From Synergistaceae bacterium UBA6083 (GTDB lineage Bacteria; Synergistota; Synergistia; Synergistales; 79-D21): a stretch of DNA of 64,000 nucleotides. Numbering within the stretch: the stretch's first letter is position 1; each line of letters starts with the position of its first letter. Under the pieces are notes generated by a model. It was not told the origin of the DNA and did not search any database. It saw only the letters and a program-made list of their open reading frames with translations. The position numbers and the translations under genes are program-made. The stretch is from the NCBI GenBank assembly GCA_002436015.1, contig DIXJ01000015.1, positions 1 to 64,000 on the forward strand. The letters run 5' to 3'. Below are positions 43,119-51,638 of the stretch, piece by piece.

Positions 43119-43658
43119 ATGGATTTCCTGGAATTGGCGCAAAGCCGATGCACGACACGCGGATTCACGGACAAAAAAATACCCAAGGCTGACCTTGATC
43201 GAATCCTGTCGGCGGGACGCCTGGCACCCACGGCCTGCAATAGGCAGCCGCAGCGAATCATCGTCGTGCAGCGCCCGGAAAATCTTCTCCGGGTCCAGAA
43301 AGCCTACCAGGCTTTCGGCTCCCAGTGCGTTCTCATCATTTGCCAGGATAAAAAGGATCCCCTGGTGCGCCCCTATGACGGTAAATGCTCGGGAGACCTG
43401 GATATCGGCATTGTCTGCGACCACATGATGCTGGCCGCGCGGGAATTGAATATTGGCAGCGTCATGGTGGGGTTGTTCGACCCGAAAATCATCAGGAACG
43501 AATTCAGCATCCCCGAAACCATCGAGCCGACCGCGCTGCTTATCCTCGGTTATCCCGCAACCGGATTCCTGAGCCCTGGGAGGCACAAAACCGAGAGGAA
43601 ACCGCTAGAGGATACCGTCATGTACGAAAGCTACAGCGAGGGCAAATCGTCAAAATAG
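43119..43658 (+). CDS. Nitroreductase-family protein
   Basis: A 179-residue FMN-dependent nitroreductase-fold protein. Features are SRCTTRGFTDKKIP at the start for FMN phosphate, APTACNRQPQRIIVVQ near 38-52 and the C-terminal LILGYPATGFLSPGRHK. GGAGGA lies 8-9 bases before the ATG at 43119. It is divergent from ilvE. It is only distantly similar to the nitroreductase at 20068-20586. Substrate unknown. Confidence 0.88.
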   Translation: MDFLELAQSRCTTRGFTDKKIPKADLDRILSAGRLAPTACNRQPQRIIVVQRPENLLRVQKAYQAFGSQCVLIICQDKKDPLVRPYDGKCSGDLDIGIVCDHMMLAARELNIGSVMVGLFDPKIIRNEFSIPETIEPTALLILGYPATGFLSPGRHKTERKPLEDTVMYESYSEGKSSK

Positions 43659-43730
43659 GGTTCATCCTGTTCGAACCCCTTGGAGTCCTGTATTTTCCTC
43701 CCGCCAGGCGTGAATCCCGGGCGGTAAGCC

Positions 43731-44036
43731 TTACCTGGCCCAGGGAATGTCTTCCGGGCGGCGCAACGCCTGGTGCTTGAAAACCGGGATGCCGAGGTCG
43801 GCAGCGTGAAAGGCGATTCCTTCGATTCCTCCCCTGATCGTCCCGACGCAGGGCTCGAGCCTCGCAGGGCCATCGGGGTCCTCGTACTTTCCCGTGACCA
43901 GCCATTGGTTCGCCAGGATGTGGGAAATCCCGAAAGCAAAATGATCCCATTGCTGAAGCACGGCATTGGCAAAAGCGGGTTCGAAATGGGCCCCACCGGC
44001 GCAAAGCAGGTTCCCCAGCCTTCGCCCGTCGGCTAT
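43731..44036 (-). pseudogene. Probable 5'-truncated gene fragment
   Basis: A minus-strand frame of 101 codons has protein-like composition (CAGGAHFEPAFANAV, then QWDHFAFGISHILANQW, and QALRRPEDIPW at the end) but begins just after a TGA with no ATG; the first GTG is 43961, which would cut off a good part of it. The frame looks like the C-terminal part of a larger protein. I do not recognise the family. A start at the GTG (76 residues) is the alternative to a pseudogene. Confidence 0.4.
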
Positions 44037-44317
44037 TCAATTGAGAGATTACCTTGAATTAAGTCGAATGGTACTGGAAGGAAAGTCCCCCCCACCACAA
44101 ACCCAAGACCCGACGTATTTTGAGGGCTGAAATCAACTTCATTTCCAGGGAGTAATCCTTTCGTCACTAAAACATGCCATTCCTACCCGGGCTTCTTTCG
44201 ACCCCGCAAGCGATAATTCCCTGCGGGCGTCTGAAATGACAAAGCGCCTTATCTCATCATTCTTCCCACTTTGCAAATATGCGCGCTAAAAATATTTGGT
44301 CGTTCTGCCTCTCTGTC
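44037..44317. other. Intergenic stretch, nothing recognised
   Basis: Between the gene fragment and the promoter of the regulator gene. I see no coding frame, hairpin or repeat that stands out. Confidence 0.5.
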
Positions 44318-44347
44318 TTGACAATTAAACGGAGTCGTTGCTATACT
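44318..44347 (+). promoter_or_regulatory. Strong sigma-70 promoter upstream of the regulator gene
   Basis: A perfect TTGACA (44318-44323) and TATACT (44342-44347) with an 18-base spacer, 33 bases before the ATG at 44381. The region TACACGCTATTTAGACGC just after the -10 could hold an operator. Confidence 0.75.
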
Positions 44348-44380
44348 ATTTACACGCTATTTAGACGCATAGGAGGAGCC

Positions 44381-45700
44381 ATGAGAATAGGCGTAGTCGG
44401 TCCTGTCGATGTCGTTCAAAAGGTTTCAAAGGTCTTTTCCGAACTTCACGGCGTTCTTCCCGTACCCATCATTTACCAAGACCTGGAAGAAGCATGCAAG
44501 CTAGTGTCCCTTCGGCAGAAGGAAGTGAACGGACTCTATTTTTGCGGTCCCATACCGTACCTGATGGCCACCCAGAACATTCAGAGGGAAATACCCTGGA
44601 CCTATTTGAGTTATGAATCGACAGGACTTCTCCTGGCATTCCTGCATGCGCTCTCCAGCATGCCGCAAACCATCGAGAAAGGATGCCGTTTCAGCGTCGA
44701 TACGATAGCTTCGGTTGAAGTCAAGGAAATTCTTAAGGAGACGGGGCTCAATATACGCGCATTATATACGTATGAATATTCTCCCGGGATCGATCCCAAG
44801 AAAGATTTCTCACAGTTCCACAAGGAGCTTTACCAAAAAGGGAAGACCGATTTCAGTATTTCCTGCGTCCGCGTTGTGACAAAAAGCCTGAGCGAGGCAG
44901 GAATCCCCTGTTTCCCCGTTTTCCCAGCAGCGCAAACCATTCGAGGGACGTTGCAGAGACTTCTTCTCGAGATCCAGAATTCCCAAAAAGATTACATGCG
45001 GACAGTCGTGGGACTTGTACAGCCCGAATTCCACCCCAACGGGGGGAAATTCCAGGAGAACAAGCTTGTTTCCCTCTACCATGCACTCCTTGCCTACGGG
45101 GAGAAACGCCAGATCCTGGTCGTGCCCGGAGGAAATTCCCGCCGGTTCCAGCTTGTGGAAACCTTCGGACAACTTCTCGTGGAAACGACAGACCTGACAA
45201 GGAATCCTCTTAGAAAAGCCTTACTGGAAGCAACGGGGCTGCGGGTTCATATCGGCTACGGCGTTGGGCCTAGCCTGGGGACCGCCACCATATACGCGGA
45301 AAAAGCCCTTGAATTGAACTTGTCATCTCGTTCAGATGAATGCTTCGTCTGTGACGGCTTTGATGCGAGGCCGTTAGGCGAGGGGCTTTCTGGCATGCCC
45401 ATCAGCCTTGTGGCTGAGCAGGATTCCCTCCTGAAGTACTCGGAAACACTCCGGATGACACCTGCAGCTGTCACACGCTACACCCGTGCCATGGAAACGA
45501 TGGGCGGACCGTTCTCTGCATCGGACCTGTCCAGGCAACTGGGAATTTCGGCCAAGGGAACCAGAAAGATCCTTTCCGTCTTTCTCAAGGCCGATATCCT
45601 GATAGAAAGCGGGAGGAGGGCTTACCCCGGTAAAGGTCGACCGGAACGGCTCTTTGAACTTTCTGCAAAGGGAGGGGAACGAGTTTGCTCGACATCCTGA
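44381..45700 (+). CDS. Putative transcriptional regulator with C-terminal winged helix
   Basis: A 439-residue cytoplasmic protein. The C-terminal 60 residues are a helix-turn-helix: GPFSASDLSRQLGISAKGTRKIL and a wing ending GRPERLFEL. The middle (about 200-350) has VVGLVQPEFHP and HIGYGVGPSLGTATIYAEKAL, a pattern like degenerate nucleotidyl-cyclase/GGDEF-type folds of some regulators. The N-terminal third (GVVGPVDVVQKVSKVF) looks like an alpha/beta sensor. AGGAGG precedes the ATG at 44381. It lies directly before the third TRAP/D-aminoacylase operon and probably controls it. The family is not known to me by name. Confidence 0.7.
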   Translation: MRIGVVGPVDVVQKVSKVFSELHGVLPVPIIYQDLEEACKLVSLRQKEVNGLYFCGPIPYLMATQNIQREIPWTYLSYESTGLLLAFLHALSSMPQTIEKGCRFSVDTIASVEVKEILKETGLNIRALYTYEYSPGIDPKKDFSQFHKELYQKGKTDFSISCVRVVTKSLSEAGIPCFPVFPAAQTIRGTLQRLLLEIQNSQKDYMRTVVGLVQPEFHPNGGKFQENKLVSLYHALLAYGEKRQILVVPGGNSRRFQLVETFGQLLVETTDLTRNPLRKALLEATGLRVHIGYGVGPSLGTATIYAEKALELNLSSRSDECFVCDGFDARPLGEGLSGMPISLVAEQDSLLKYSETLRMTPAAVTRYTRAMETMGGPFSASDLSRQLGISAKGTRKILSVFLKADILIESGRRAYPGKGRPERLFELSAKGGERVCSTS

Positions 45701-45922
45701 TGCGGGAAGGAAGGGACCTCGACGGGGAGTTGCCGGGAAAGCAGGCCCTGGAAAGAATGCATCCCTACGCGGATGCTATGATGCCCGTTCCGCATGGCGC
45801 CCGACGATTCATTGAAGTGGGCTGCGAAAACCGCGCTGCTTCCGATAAAGGAGAAGAAGCGGATGCAGGAACTCCTTTCCGTCGCCATGCAGGAGGGAGG
45901 AATCCTTGTTCCTAGGAGATGA
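45685..45922 (+). pseudogene. Small gene, possibly frameshifted
   Basis: A TTG at 45685, with GGGAGGGG about 8 bases upstream, opens a frame overlapping the regulator end by 16 bases (LLDILMREGRDLDGELPGKQ at the start). After about 35 codons the plausible coding signal passes to the +1 frame, where 45794-45922 reads MAPDDSLKWAAKTALLPIKE and ends GGILVPRR. Read together they give a helical protein of about 78 residues. It could be a frameshift mutation, a programmed shift or a chance pattern. Function unknown. Confidence 0.35.
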
Positions 45923-46005
45923 GGCGGAAATTCCATCCCAGGCCAATGCGCTCGAACCTGTTTGACCTGATGAACCCCTGGTTGCCAGTGAAGGAGGAGA
46001 AAAGA

Positions 46006-47106
46006 ATGAGAGAGGGCAAGCGTTCTTTCCAAAAAGGCCTAACCGTTTTCTTCGTCATGCTGTTTGCCTTGTGCTTTATAGCTACCGTCCATGTCGGTAC
46101 CGCGAGTGCAAAAGCCGAATACCAGTGGAAATTCGCGCAACCGTGGTCAAGGCCGCTAAGCAATACCTCTTACCGGATTTTCTGCGACCTCGTAAAAAAA
46201 TACACGAACGGCAGGATGGAAATTAAGTTCTATCCGGATGGACTGCTCGGAACCCACGACGAGAGTTTCCACGCCGTCCAGGATGGGAGCATAGAAATCG
46301 GGGTCTTTTCTCCCTACGTTACCCTTGTACCGGGAGGCATGCTCAACTGGATGCCTTGGACAATATCGGACTGGGATGAAGCCAAGATTGCCTACAGCGC
46401 CCCCGATGGCATCCTTTACAAGGTCATGCAGAAGGCCTGGAACGAAGTAGGCGGGCAGATGATCTTCGTCGCCGCGCAGGGAGCCTACGGCATCGCCAAC
46501 AACGTTAGGCCCCTCCGCAAGCCTGAAGATTTCAAAAACCTGAAAATGCGCGTATCGGCGTCCCTCGGTTTCGTTCGCGCCCTCGAGAACATGGGGAAGG
46601 GCTCGGGTATGACATTGGAGACCATCCCATGGGCGGACTTGTACAACGCTCTTTCACGCGGAGTCGTGGATGGCTGCTGGGACATGTGGGTTTCCCTTGT
46701 GGATGAAAGGCACTACGAGGTCGTGAAATACTACACCGACCTCGACTTTTCATGGGACTGCAACAACGTCATCGTGAACAAGGCGAAGTGGGATGCGCTT
46801 CCCCCGGATATAAAGACAGCGATCCAGAGAGCCGCAAAGGAAGCCGAAACTCACCTCTACCGTGCCCAGGAAACTGCCGAAAGGGATTACAAGGCCAAGC
46901 TTGCCAAGGAACCCGGACTCCAAATCACCAAGCTCACCCCCCAGGAACGAGAAGCCTTCCGGAAAAAAGCAAACATGCCGGCTGTCTGGAACGAACTCTG
47001 CAAACCCTGGCTTGAGAAAACCTATCCCGGACAGAACATGACGGGGAAAGTCCAGGCGGAGCTCGAGAAGATCCATAAAGATGTTTTGGCAAAGAAAAAG
47101 CCTTAG
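46006..47106 (+). CDS. dctP: TRAP transporter substrate-binding protein (DctP family)
   Basis: A 366-residue periplasmic receptor with a signal peptide over about residues 1-35 (hydrophobic core, cleavage near ASAKAEY). DctP features: FYPDGLLGTHDESFHAVQDGSIEIG near 68-92 and LKMRVSASLGFVRALENMG near 180 with the conserved Arg. It belongs to a different subgroup from the two other receptors here. GAAGGAGGAG precedes the ATG at 46006. The operon ends in a D-aminoacylase, so the ligand may be an N-acyl-D-amino acid or a related carboxylate; this is inferred from context. Confidence 0.92.
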   Translation: MREGKRSFQKGLTVFFVMLFALCFIATVHVGTASAKAEYQWKFAQPWSRPLSNTSYRIFCDLVKKYTNGRMEIKFYPDGLLGTHDESFHAVQDGSIEIGVFSPYVTLVPGGMLNWMPWTISDWDEAKIAYSAPDGILYKVMQKAWNEVGGQMIFVAAQGAYGIANNVRPLRKPEDFKNLKMRVSASLGFVRALENMGKGSGMTLETIPWADLYNALSRGVVDGCWDMWVSLVDERHYEVVKYYTDLDFSWDCNNVIVNKAKWDALPPDIKTAIQRAAKEAETHLYRAQETAERDYKAKLAKEPGLQITKLTPQEREAFRKKANMPAVWNELCKPWLEKTYPGQNMTGKVQAELEKIHKDVLAKKKP

Positions 47107-47140
47107 GAAAGGAAAACCCGACGTCATTTAACGCAGGCGA

Positions 47141-47187
47141 GGTGCGGGGGAAACGCAAAATGGAGTTTCTCCCGTACCTCTTTTTAT
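47141..47187 (+). promoter_or_regulatory. Intercistronic hairpin between dctP and dctQ
   Basis: A 14-bp stem with two G-U pairs (47141-47154 with 47165-47178), ten-base loop, followed by TCTTTTTATT. It looks like an intrinsic terminator that would stop part of the transcripts after dctP. Confidence 0.75.
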
Positions 47188-47230
47188 TAACTTACGTCCT
47201 AAAGTGCAACCATTCCTGGAGGTATGCGCG

Positions 47231-47752
47231 ATGAGCGAACTTTTCAACCGTATCAACAAAGGAATAAAGATTGCCGAAAACGCCCTCTGTTCCACTGGTC
47301 TAATGGTCATTACGCTCCTCATCTTTGCCCAAGTCATAAACCGGTATTGGCTCCATTTCGAGGTGATGTGGCTCAGCGATTTTGCCCTTTATATCTTCAT
47401 CGTCATGATGTTTTTGGCTATCGGGTTGACAACAAGGGAGAACGGGCACACCTCCGTCGAGGTCTTCGCAGATAAGGTCTTCGGGAAAAAACCCCGGGGG
47501 AAGAGACTCTACGGGGTATTCCTGCTTTCCATCTCCCTTGCTACCGTCATCGTTTTTGGGAGCCCGACCTTGCACTTCGCAGGAAAGGCGATGACCTATC
47601 CGCAGTATGGAACCCTGGTAAGGTGGTTCAACACGAGTTGGCTCATGGAGTCGATGCTCGCGATGGTCCTGCTTGCCGCATACCATCTCATCTTCCGGAT
47701 CCACCTGGAAGCTGCGGCCGCACGAGCGGAAAAAGGCTCGGAAGGTAGGTAG
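47231..47752 (+). CDS. dctQ: TRAP transporter small permease (DctQ family)
   Basis: A 173-residue protein with four membrane helices, as expected for DctQ. INRYWLHFEVMWLSDFALYIFI near 34-55 and FLAIGLTTRENGHTSVEVF near 60-78 match the family. GGAGGT is 9 bases before the ATG at 47231. dctM follows after four bases, so the two membrane subunits are translated together while dctP is separated by a hairpin. Confidence 0.9.
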   Translation: MSELFNRINKGIKIAENALCSTGLMVITLLIFAQVINRYWLHFEVMWLSDFALYIFIVMMFLAIGLTTRENGHTSVEVFADKVFGKKPRGKRLYGVFLLSISLATVIVFGSPTLHFAGKAMTYPQYGTLVRWFNTSWLMESMLAMVLLAAYHLIFRIHLEAAAARAEKGSEGR

Positions 47753-47756
47753 CACG

Positions 47757-49085
47757 ATGGAACTTGGAGTTTTTGTAACCATTGGCACTTTCCTGGCCGG
47801 CATCATCATGGGAGTCCCCCTGGGTTGGCTGTTTCTGGCCAGCACAGCCCTGGGGCTGGCCTTTCTTGGGGAATCCCTCTCCTTCATGGCAGGAACTTTC
47901 TTCCACTCGATCAACAACTACGTGCTCATGGCCATCGCCTTCTTCGTCTATGCCGGGAGCCTGATCTCCGATGCAGGACTCGCCGATCGCATCGTCCGCT
48001 TCTCCAATGCCCTGGTCGGGAAAATGAGAGGAGGGCTCATCGTCGTAGGGATCGTGGCCACTCTCTTCATGAGCGCCCTTACGGGCTCCGCCCTTCCATG
48101 CATATCAGCCCTTATCCCTCTTCTTGTGCCGCGCCTGGAAAAATTCGGCTATAAGCGAAGCTATACCACCGCAGTCCTCTGCTCCTCGAGTTTCCTTGGC
48201 TACCTCATCCCTCCAAGCGTTCCCGCCCTCATCTATGGACTCGTGGCACAACAGTCCATAGCCGCCCTGTTCCTCTCCACGGTTTTCCCGGGTTTGCTCC
48301 TTGCCCTTGGGTACGCCGTTCTGAATTATTTCATCTGCCCCCGGTACATGACCACTCCGGAGGTTCAGGAAGAAGAGCAGGATTTTGGCGAGCACATGCG
48401 GGAACTGGGAAAAGCAACCTGGAGCGCCCTTCCTGCCTTGGGTGCCCCGCTCGTTATCCTGGTCGGCATCTACGGCGGTATCTGCACCCCGAACGAAGCC
48501 GGAGCCATCGCCGTGGTCTACACGCTCCTTGTCGGCTTTTTCGTCTACAGGGAACTGAATCTCAAAACTCTCTGGTCAGCCACGCATAACACGCTCGTCA
48601 CGCTGGGCATGATCGGTCTTTTGATAGCGGGGGGCACGGTCTTTACAAGGCTGCTTATTCGTGAGGGAGCAGCCCAGGCTCTCGCCGATGCCATTCTCGG
48701 TATGTTCCAGAACAAATCGCTTATCCTTATTTCGATGAACCTTTTCCTTCTACTCCTCGGCATGTTCATCGACGGGATCCCCATCCTCATCCTTGCCGTT
48801 CCGCTTATCCTCCCCCTGGCCGTGCAGCTCGACATGAACCTCATCCACCTGGGGGCCATGATCATCGTCAACGTTGGCCTAGGTGTCGTGACTCCACCAT
48901 ACGCCATATCCATCTTCGTGGGAGCGAGACTATCTGGGGTCTCTTACGGAGAGCTTGTAAAACCGATGATGCTGTTCCTCTTCATCGTGGGGATTCCCGT
49001 TCTGCTCCTGACGACGTTCCTTCCTGCCCTTTCCTGCTGGCTCCCGACAGTCCTCCTGGGAGCCCGGGTTGTCGGTCCCTGGTGA
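47757..49085 (+). CDS. dctM: TRAP transporter large permease (DctM family)
   Basis: A 442-residue, 12-helix DctM permease. FVYAGSLISDAGLADRIV near 63, MSALTGSALPCISAL near 106, FLGYLIPPSVPALIY near 142 and GLGVVTPPYAISIFVGARL near 380 are the family signatures. The start is the ATG at 47757 with AAGGTAGG upstream. The D-aminoacylase begins 7 bases after the stop, so transporter and enzyme are co-expressed. Confidence 0.93.
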   Translation: MELGVFVTIGTFLAGIIMGVPLGWLFLASTALGLAFLGESLSFMAGTFFHSINNYVLMAIAFFVYAGSLISDAGLADRIVRFSNALVGKMRGGLIVVGIVATLFMSALTGSALPCISALIPLLVPRLEKFGYKRSYTTAVLCSSSFLGYLIPPSVPALIYGLVAQQSIAALFLSTVFPGLLLALGYAVLNYFICPRYMTTPEVQEEEQDFGEHMRELGKATWSALPALGAPLVILVGIYGGICTPNEAGAIAVVYTLLVGFFVYRELNLKTLWSATHNTLVTLGMIGLLIAGGTVFTRLLIREGAAQALADAILGMFQNKSLILISMNLFLLLLGMFIDGIPILILAVPLILPLAVQLDMNLIHLGAMIIVNVGLGVVTPPYAISIFVGARLSGVSYGELVKPMMLFLFIVGIPVLLLTTFLPALSCWLPTVLLGARVVGPW

Positions 49086-49092
49086 GGTGAAG

Positions 49093-50706
49093 ATGATGTC
49101 GGGCTTTTTTGACCTGGTTATCCGCGGGGCGAGAATTCTTGATGGCACCGGAAACCCTTTCTTCGTTCGCGATGTGGGAATCAAGGACAAGCAAATCGCT
49201 TTCATCGGAAAAAACCTGGAGGGCAAGCGAGTCGTTGAAGCTGAAGGGCTATTTTTGTGCCCCGGTTTCGTGGATATACACAACCACGTGGACCATGGCG
49301 TCCTCGCTTTTCCCGATGCGGAAAGCTATCTCATGCAAGGTGTAACGACCTCGGTCGTGGGCAATTGCGGCCTTTCCATGGCACCGATTGATCCTGCGCG
49401 GGCTGAATTGACCCGTCATTACCTGGCTCCGTTCCTAAGAAAGGAAGTTGAATACGGCTGGGAATGGCGGACCCTCGCGGAGTTCTTCGAAAAAGTCGAA
49501 CAGGGGGGTATCGCGCAAAACCTCGCTCCATTGGTCGGGCAAGGAACCATCCGCATAGCCGTCAAAGGCTTCGATGAGGGAGTACCTAGCAGCGAAGAGA
49601 TGGCAAAGATGAAGAACCTTCTTGCCCAGAGCTTGGACGAAGGAGCTTTCGGACTGACCAGCGGCCTCATTTACCCCCCCGGCAGCTACTCAACTCCGGA
49701 AGAGCTCCTGGAATTGACAACGGTACTAAAAACGCACGGCGGATTTTACGCGACCCACATGCGCAACGAAGGAGACTGCCTCCTGGAATCCGTAGCAGAG
49801 ACATTGGCCCTTGGAGAAAAAAACGGGATCCCGATCCAGATTTCTCACCATAAGGCCGTGGGCAAGGCAAACTGGGGGAAGGTAAACGAATCCCTTAAAC
49901 TCATGGAGGCCGCCCGAGAACGGGGCCTTGAAGTCAATTGCGATGTTTACCCTTACCAGGCGGGAATGACGACCCTCACTGCCCTGCTCCCCCCGACAGC
50001 CCTTGAGGGAGGCGTGGGAGAAATGCTGAAACGGCTGGCCGATCCGGATGAGAGCAGAAAGATTGAACAGAACATCGAGAAGGGCATCCCTGGGTGGGAG
50101 AACTGGATCCAGAGCCTGGGCTGGGGGAACCTCGTCATCAGCGAATGTGAAGCAAGGGCGGATTACGAGGGGTTATCCCTGGAAAATATTTCACGGCAGA
50201 ACAGTTCAACCCCCTACCGCGCCCTTTTCGACCTGCTCCTTGAAACACAGGGAAACGTTACGATGCTCCTGTTCGGCGTAAACGAGGAAGATCTCCGTAC
50301 CGTCGTAAAGAGCCCCTTGTCCTGCATCGCTTCGGATTCCTGGGTCACTGCTCCCAGGGGAGGAGGGAAACCCCATCCGAGAGCTTACGGCACCTTTCCC
50401 AGGTTCCTGAAAACCTACGTGAGGGAAAATGGTGATCTATCCTGGGAAGACGCCATCAGGAAGATCACGTCCTTGCCCGCCACAAAAGCCGGTATCGCAC
50501 GAAGGGGGCTGGTCCAGGAGGGATTCTTTGCCGACCTGGTCCTCTTCGACCCCCAATTTATCGGGGATAAAGCGACGTTCTCGGATCCTCACCAATTCCC
50601 GGTGGGAATAAAGCATGTCATCGTCAACGGAGAACTGGTCCTGGAGGATGAACAGCCCACCGGGCTGCGTCCCGGAAAAGTCCTAAAGCGCTCAGCCTGC
50701 AGGTAA
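49093..50706 (+). CDS. N-acyl-D-amino-acid deacylase (D-aminoacylase)
   Basis: A 537-residue amidohydrolase of the D-aminoacylase group, which cleaves N-acyl-D-amino acids to D-amino acids and a carboxylate using zinc. Visible residues are the PGFVDIHNHVDHG motif (H63-x-H65), VVGNCGLSMAP with metal Cys92, FYATHMRNEG near 222, IQISHHKAVG near 255 and CIASDSWVTAPRG near 415 with the catalytic Asp. The start at 49093 has GAGGTGAAG upstream. Coupling with dctM suggests that the TRAP system imports its substrate. D-amino acids released could feed racemases elsewhere in the window. Confidence 0.92.
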   Translation: MMSGFFDLVIRGARILDGTGNPFFVRDVGIKDKQIAFIGKNLEGKRVVEAEGLFLCPGFVDIHNHVDHGVLAFPDAESYLMQGVTTSVVGNCGLSMAPIDPARAELTRHYLAPFLRKEVEYGWEWRTLAEFFEKVEQGGIAQNLAPLVGQGTIRIAVKGFDEGVPSSEEMAKMKNLLAQSLDEGAFGLTSGLIYPPGSYSTPEELLELTTVLKTHGGFYATHMRNEGDCLLESVAETLALGEKNGIPIQISHHKAVGKANWGKVNESLKLMEAARERGLEVNCDVYPYQAGMTTLTALLPPTALEGGVGEMLKRLADPDESRKIEQNIEKGIPGWENWIQSLGWGNLVISECEARADYEGLSLENISRQNSSTPYRALFDLLLETQGNVTMLLFGVNEEDLRTVVKSPLSCIASDSWVTAPRGGGKPHPRAYGTFPRFLKTYVRENGDLSWEDAIRKITSLPATKAGIARRGLVQEGFFADLVLFDPQFIGDKATFSDPHQFPVGIKHVIVNGELVLEDEQPTGLRPGKVLKRSACR

Positions 50707-50729
50707 AAGGCAACCTCTGGATCCCCACC

Positions 50730-50766
50730 ATTAGGGCGGCAACTGCCGCCCTAATTCATTTTTTCC
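50730..50766 (+). terminator. Rho-independent terminator after the D-aminoacylase gene
   Basis: ATTAGGGCGGC (50730-50740) pairs with 50745-50755 around AACT, followed by TCATTTTTTCCC. Confidence 0.88.
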
Positions 50767-50804
50767 CGTGAGAGAGATTACCCGGAATCCGCTGACGCGT
50801 GCCC

Positions 50805-50848
50805 CCGATGATGTCGCCACCTGTAAAACCTGGTGGCGACATCATCGG
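50805..50848. repeat. Perfect 17-bp inverted repeat
   Basis: 50805-50821 is perfectly complementary to 50832-50848 with a ten-base loop. There is no T-tract on either side. It sits in a 416-bp gene-free stretch (50707-51122) with two terminator hairpins and shows no coding signal. Its role is unknown. Confidence 0.7.
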
Positions 50849-50867
50849 CAAGTTCCCTTCGGGCACG

Positions 50868-50904
50868 AAAAAAGGCCCTGGCAAGGGGGTAAATCCAGGG
50901 CCTT
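50868..50904 (-). terminator. Minus-strand terminator without an obvious gene
   Basis: AAGGCCCTGG (50872-50881) pairs with 50895-50904; on the minus strand GGCC is followed by six T. No minus-strand gene ends here: upstream on that strand are only the DUF3303 gene and ncRNA B, both on the plus strand. It may stop antisense transcription. Confidence 0.6.
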
Positions 50905-51122
50905 CAGTAGAGAGAGGAATTGGACCTTCTCCGTTCTTTTCCTTGATGGAAATAGGATACCCTCCTTCCCTCCCCCTCGCCTCGCGCAAAACACCCATTC
51001 CTCGATACGGGTAATTACGTAACCCACCCCCTCCTGCTTCCAGGCAGATCGAGTCGTATCTGCCTGTTGGGGTATATTAAGGTTGGCCTAAACAGTCAAC
51101 CATAGGAAGGGGAGATCATTTC

Positions 51123-51398
51123 ATGCTCTTCATGATCATCGAGCACTTCAAGCCCGGGAAAGCCCCTGCTGTTTATCGGCGCTTCCGTGAAAAAGGGCGC
51201 ATGGCTCCCGAAGGCGTGATCTACCAATCTAGCTGGGTTGATCTCGACTTCCAGCGCTGTTTCCAGGTCATGGAGGCAGAAAGCGAAGCAGGGGTGAGAG
51301 AATGGACAGCCCACTGGGAGGACCTGGTCGATTTCGAGATCATACCGGTCAGGACTTCCGCAGAAGCTGCTGCTGTAATCGCTCCTAAGCTTGGTTAA
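51123..51398 (+). CDS. DUF3303 family protein
   Basis: A 91-residue protein matching DUF3303: MLFMIIEHFKPG at the start, VYRRFREKGRMAPEGVIY near 17-34, SSWVDLDFQRCFQVME near 36-51 and VDFEIIPVRTSAEA near 69-82. The fold is ferredoxin-like (dimeric alpha-beta barrel), and the function is not known. GGAAGGGGAG precedes the ATG. It is transcribed alone, upstream of ncRNA copy B. Confidence 0.85.
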   Translation: MLFMIIEHFKPGKAPAVYRRFREKGRMAPEGVIYQSSWVDLDFQRCFQVMEAESEAGVREWTAHWEDLVDFEIIPVRTSAEAAAVIAPKLG

Positions 51399-51603
51399 TC
51401 TTTCCAGTTCCTCATGCGCATGCTTTCTCACCTTAGGCCCAACCAGTCAAACGTTCAACGGGGAACTCCCCAGTCGGAGATACCCCTGCGCGATCTCGGC
51501 TACATATCCCGACGGGGATGGGAGACTTGCCCGTTCTCGAGGGCCTGAACCGAAAGACATCTTATTGTAATTAATTATGGTTTATATATACTTACAATCA
51601 TGC

Positions 51604-51632
51604 TTGTCAAGTAAACGTTTTACATTTATACT
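51604..51632 (+). promoter_or_regulatory. Sigma-70 promoter of ncRNA copy B
   Basis: TTGTCA (51604-51609) and TATACT (51627-51632) with a 17-base spacer. The sequence AGTAAAC follows the -35 in both copies, and an AT-rich ACTTACA-containing stretch lies upstream in both, so the whole promoter is conserved with copy A. A start at G51639 would again begin the RNA with GCGAGATA. Confidence 0.85.
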
Positions 51633-51638
51633 ATGCTA

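Noticed and set aside
50799..51014. Small frame over the 17-bp inverted repeat
   Set aside because: Both arms give mirrored residues (PMMSPP and GGDIIG) only because of the inverted repeat; no ribosome binding site.
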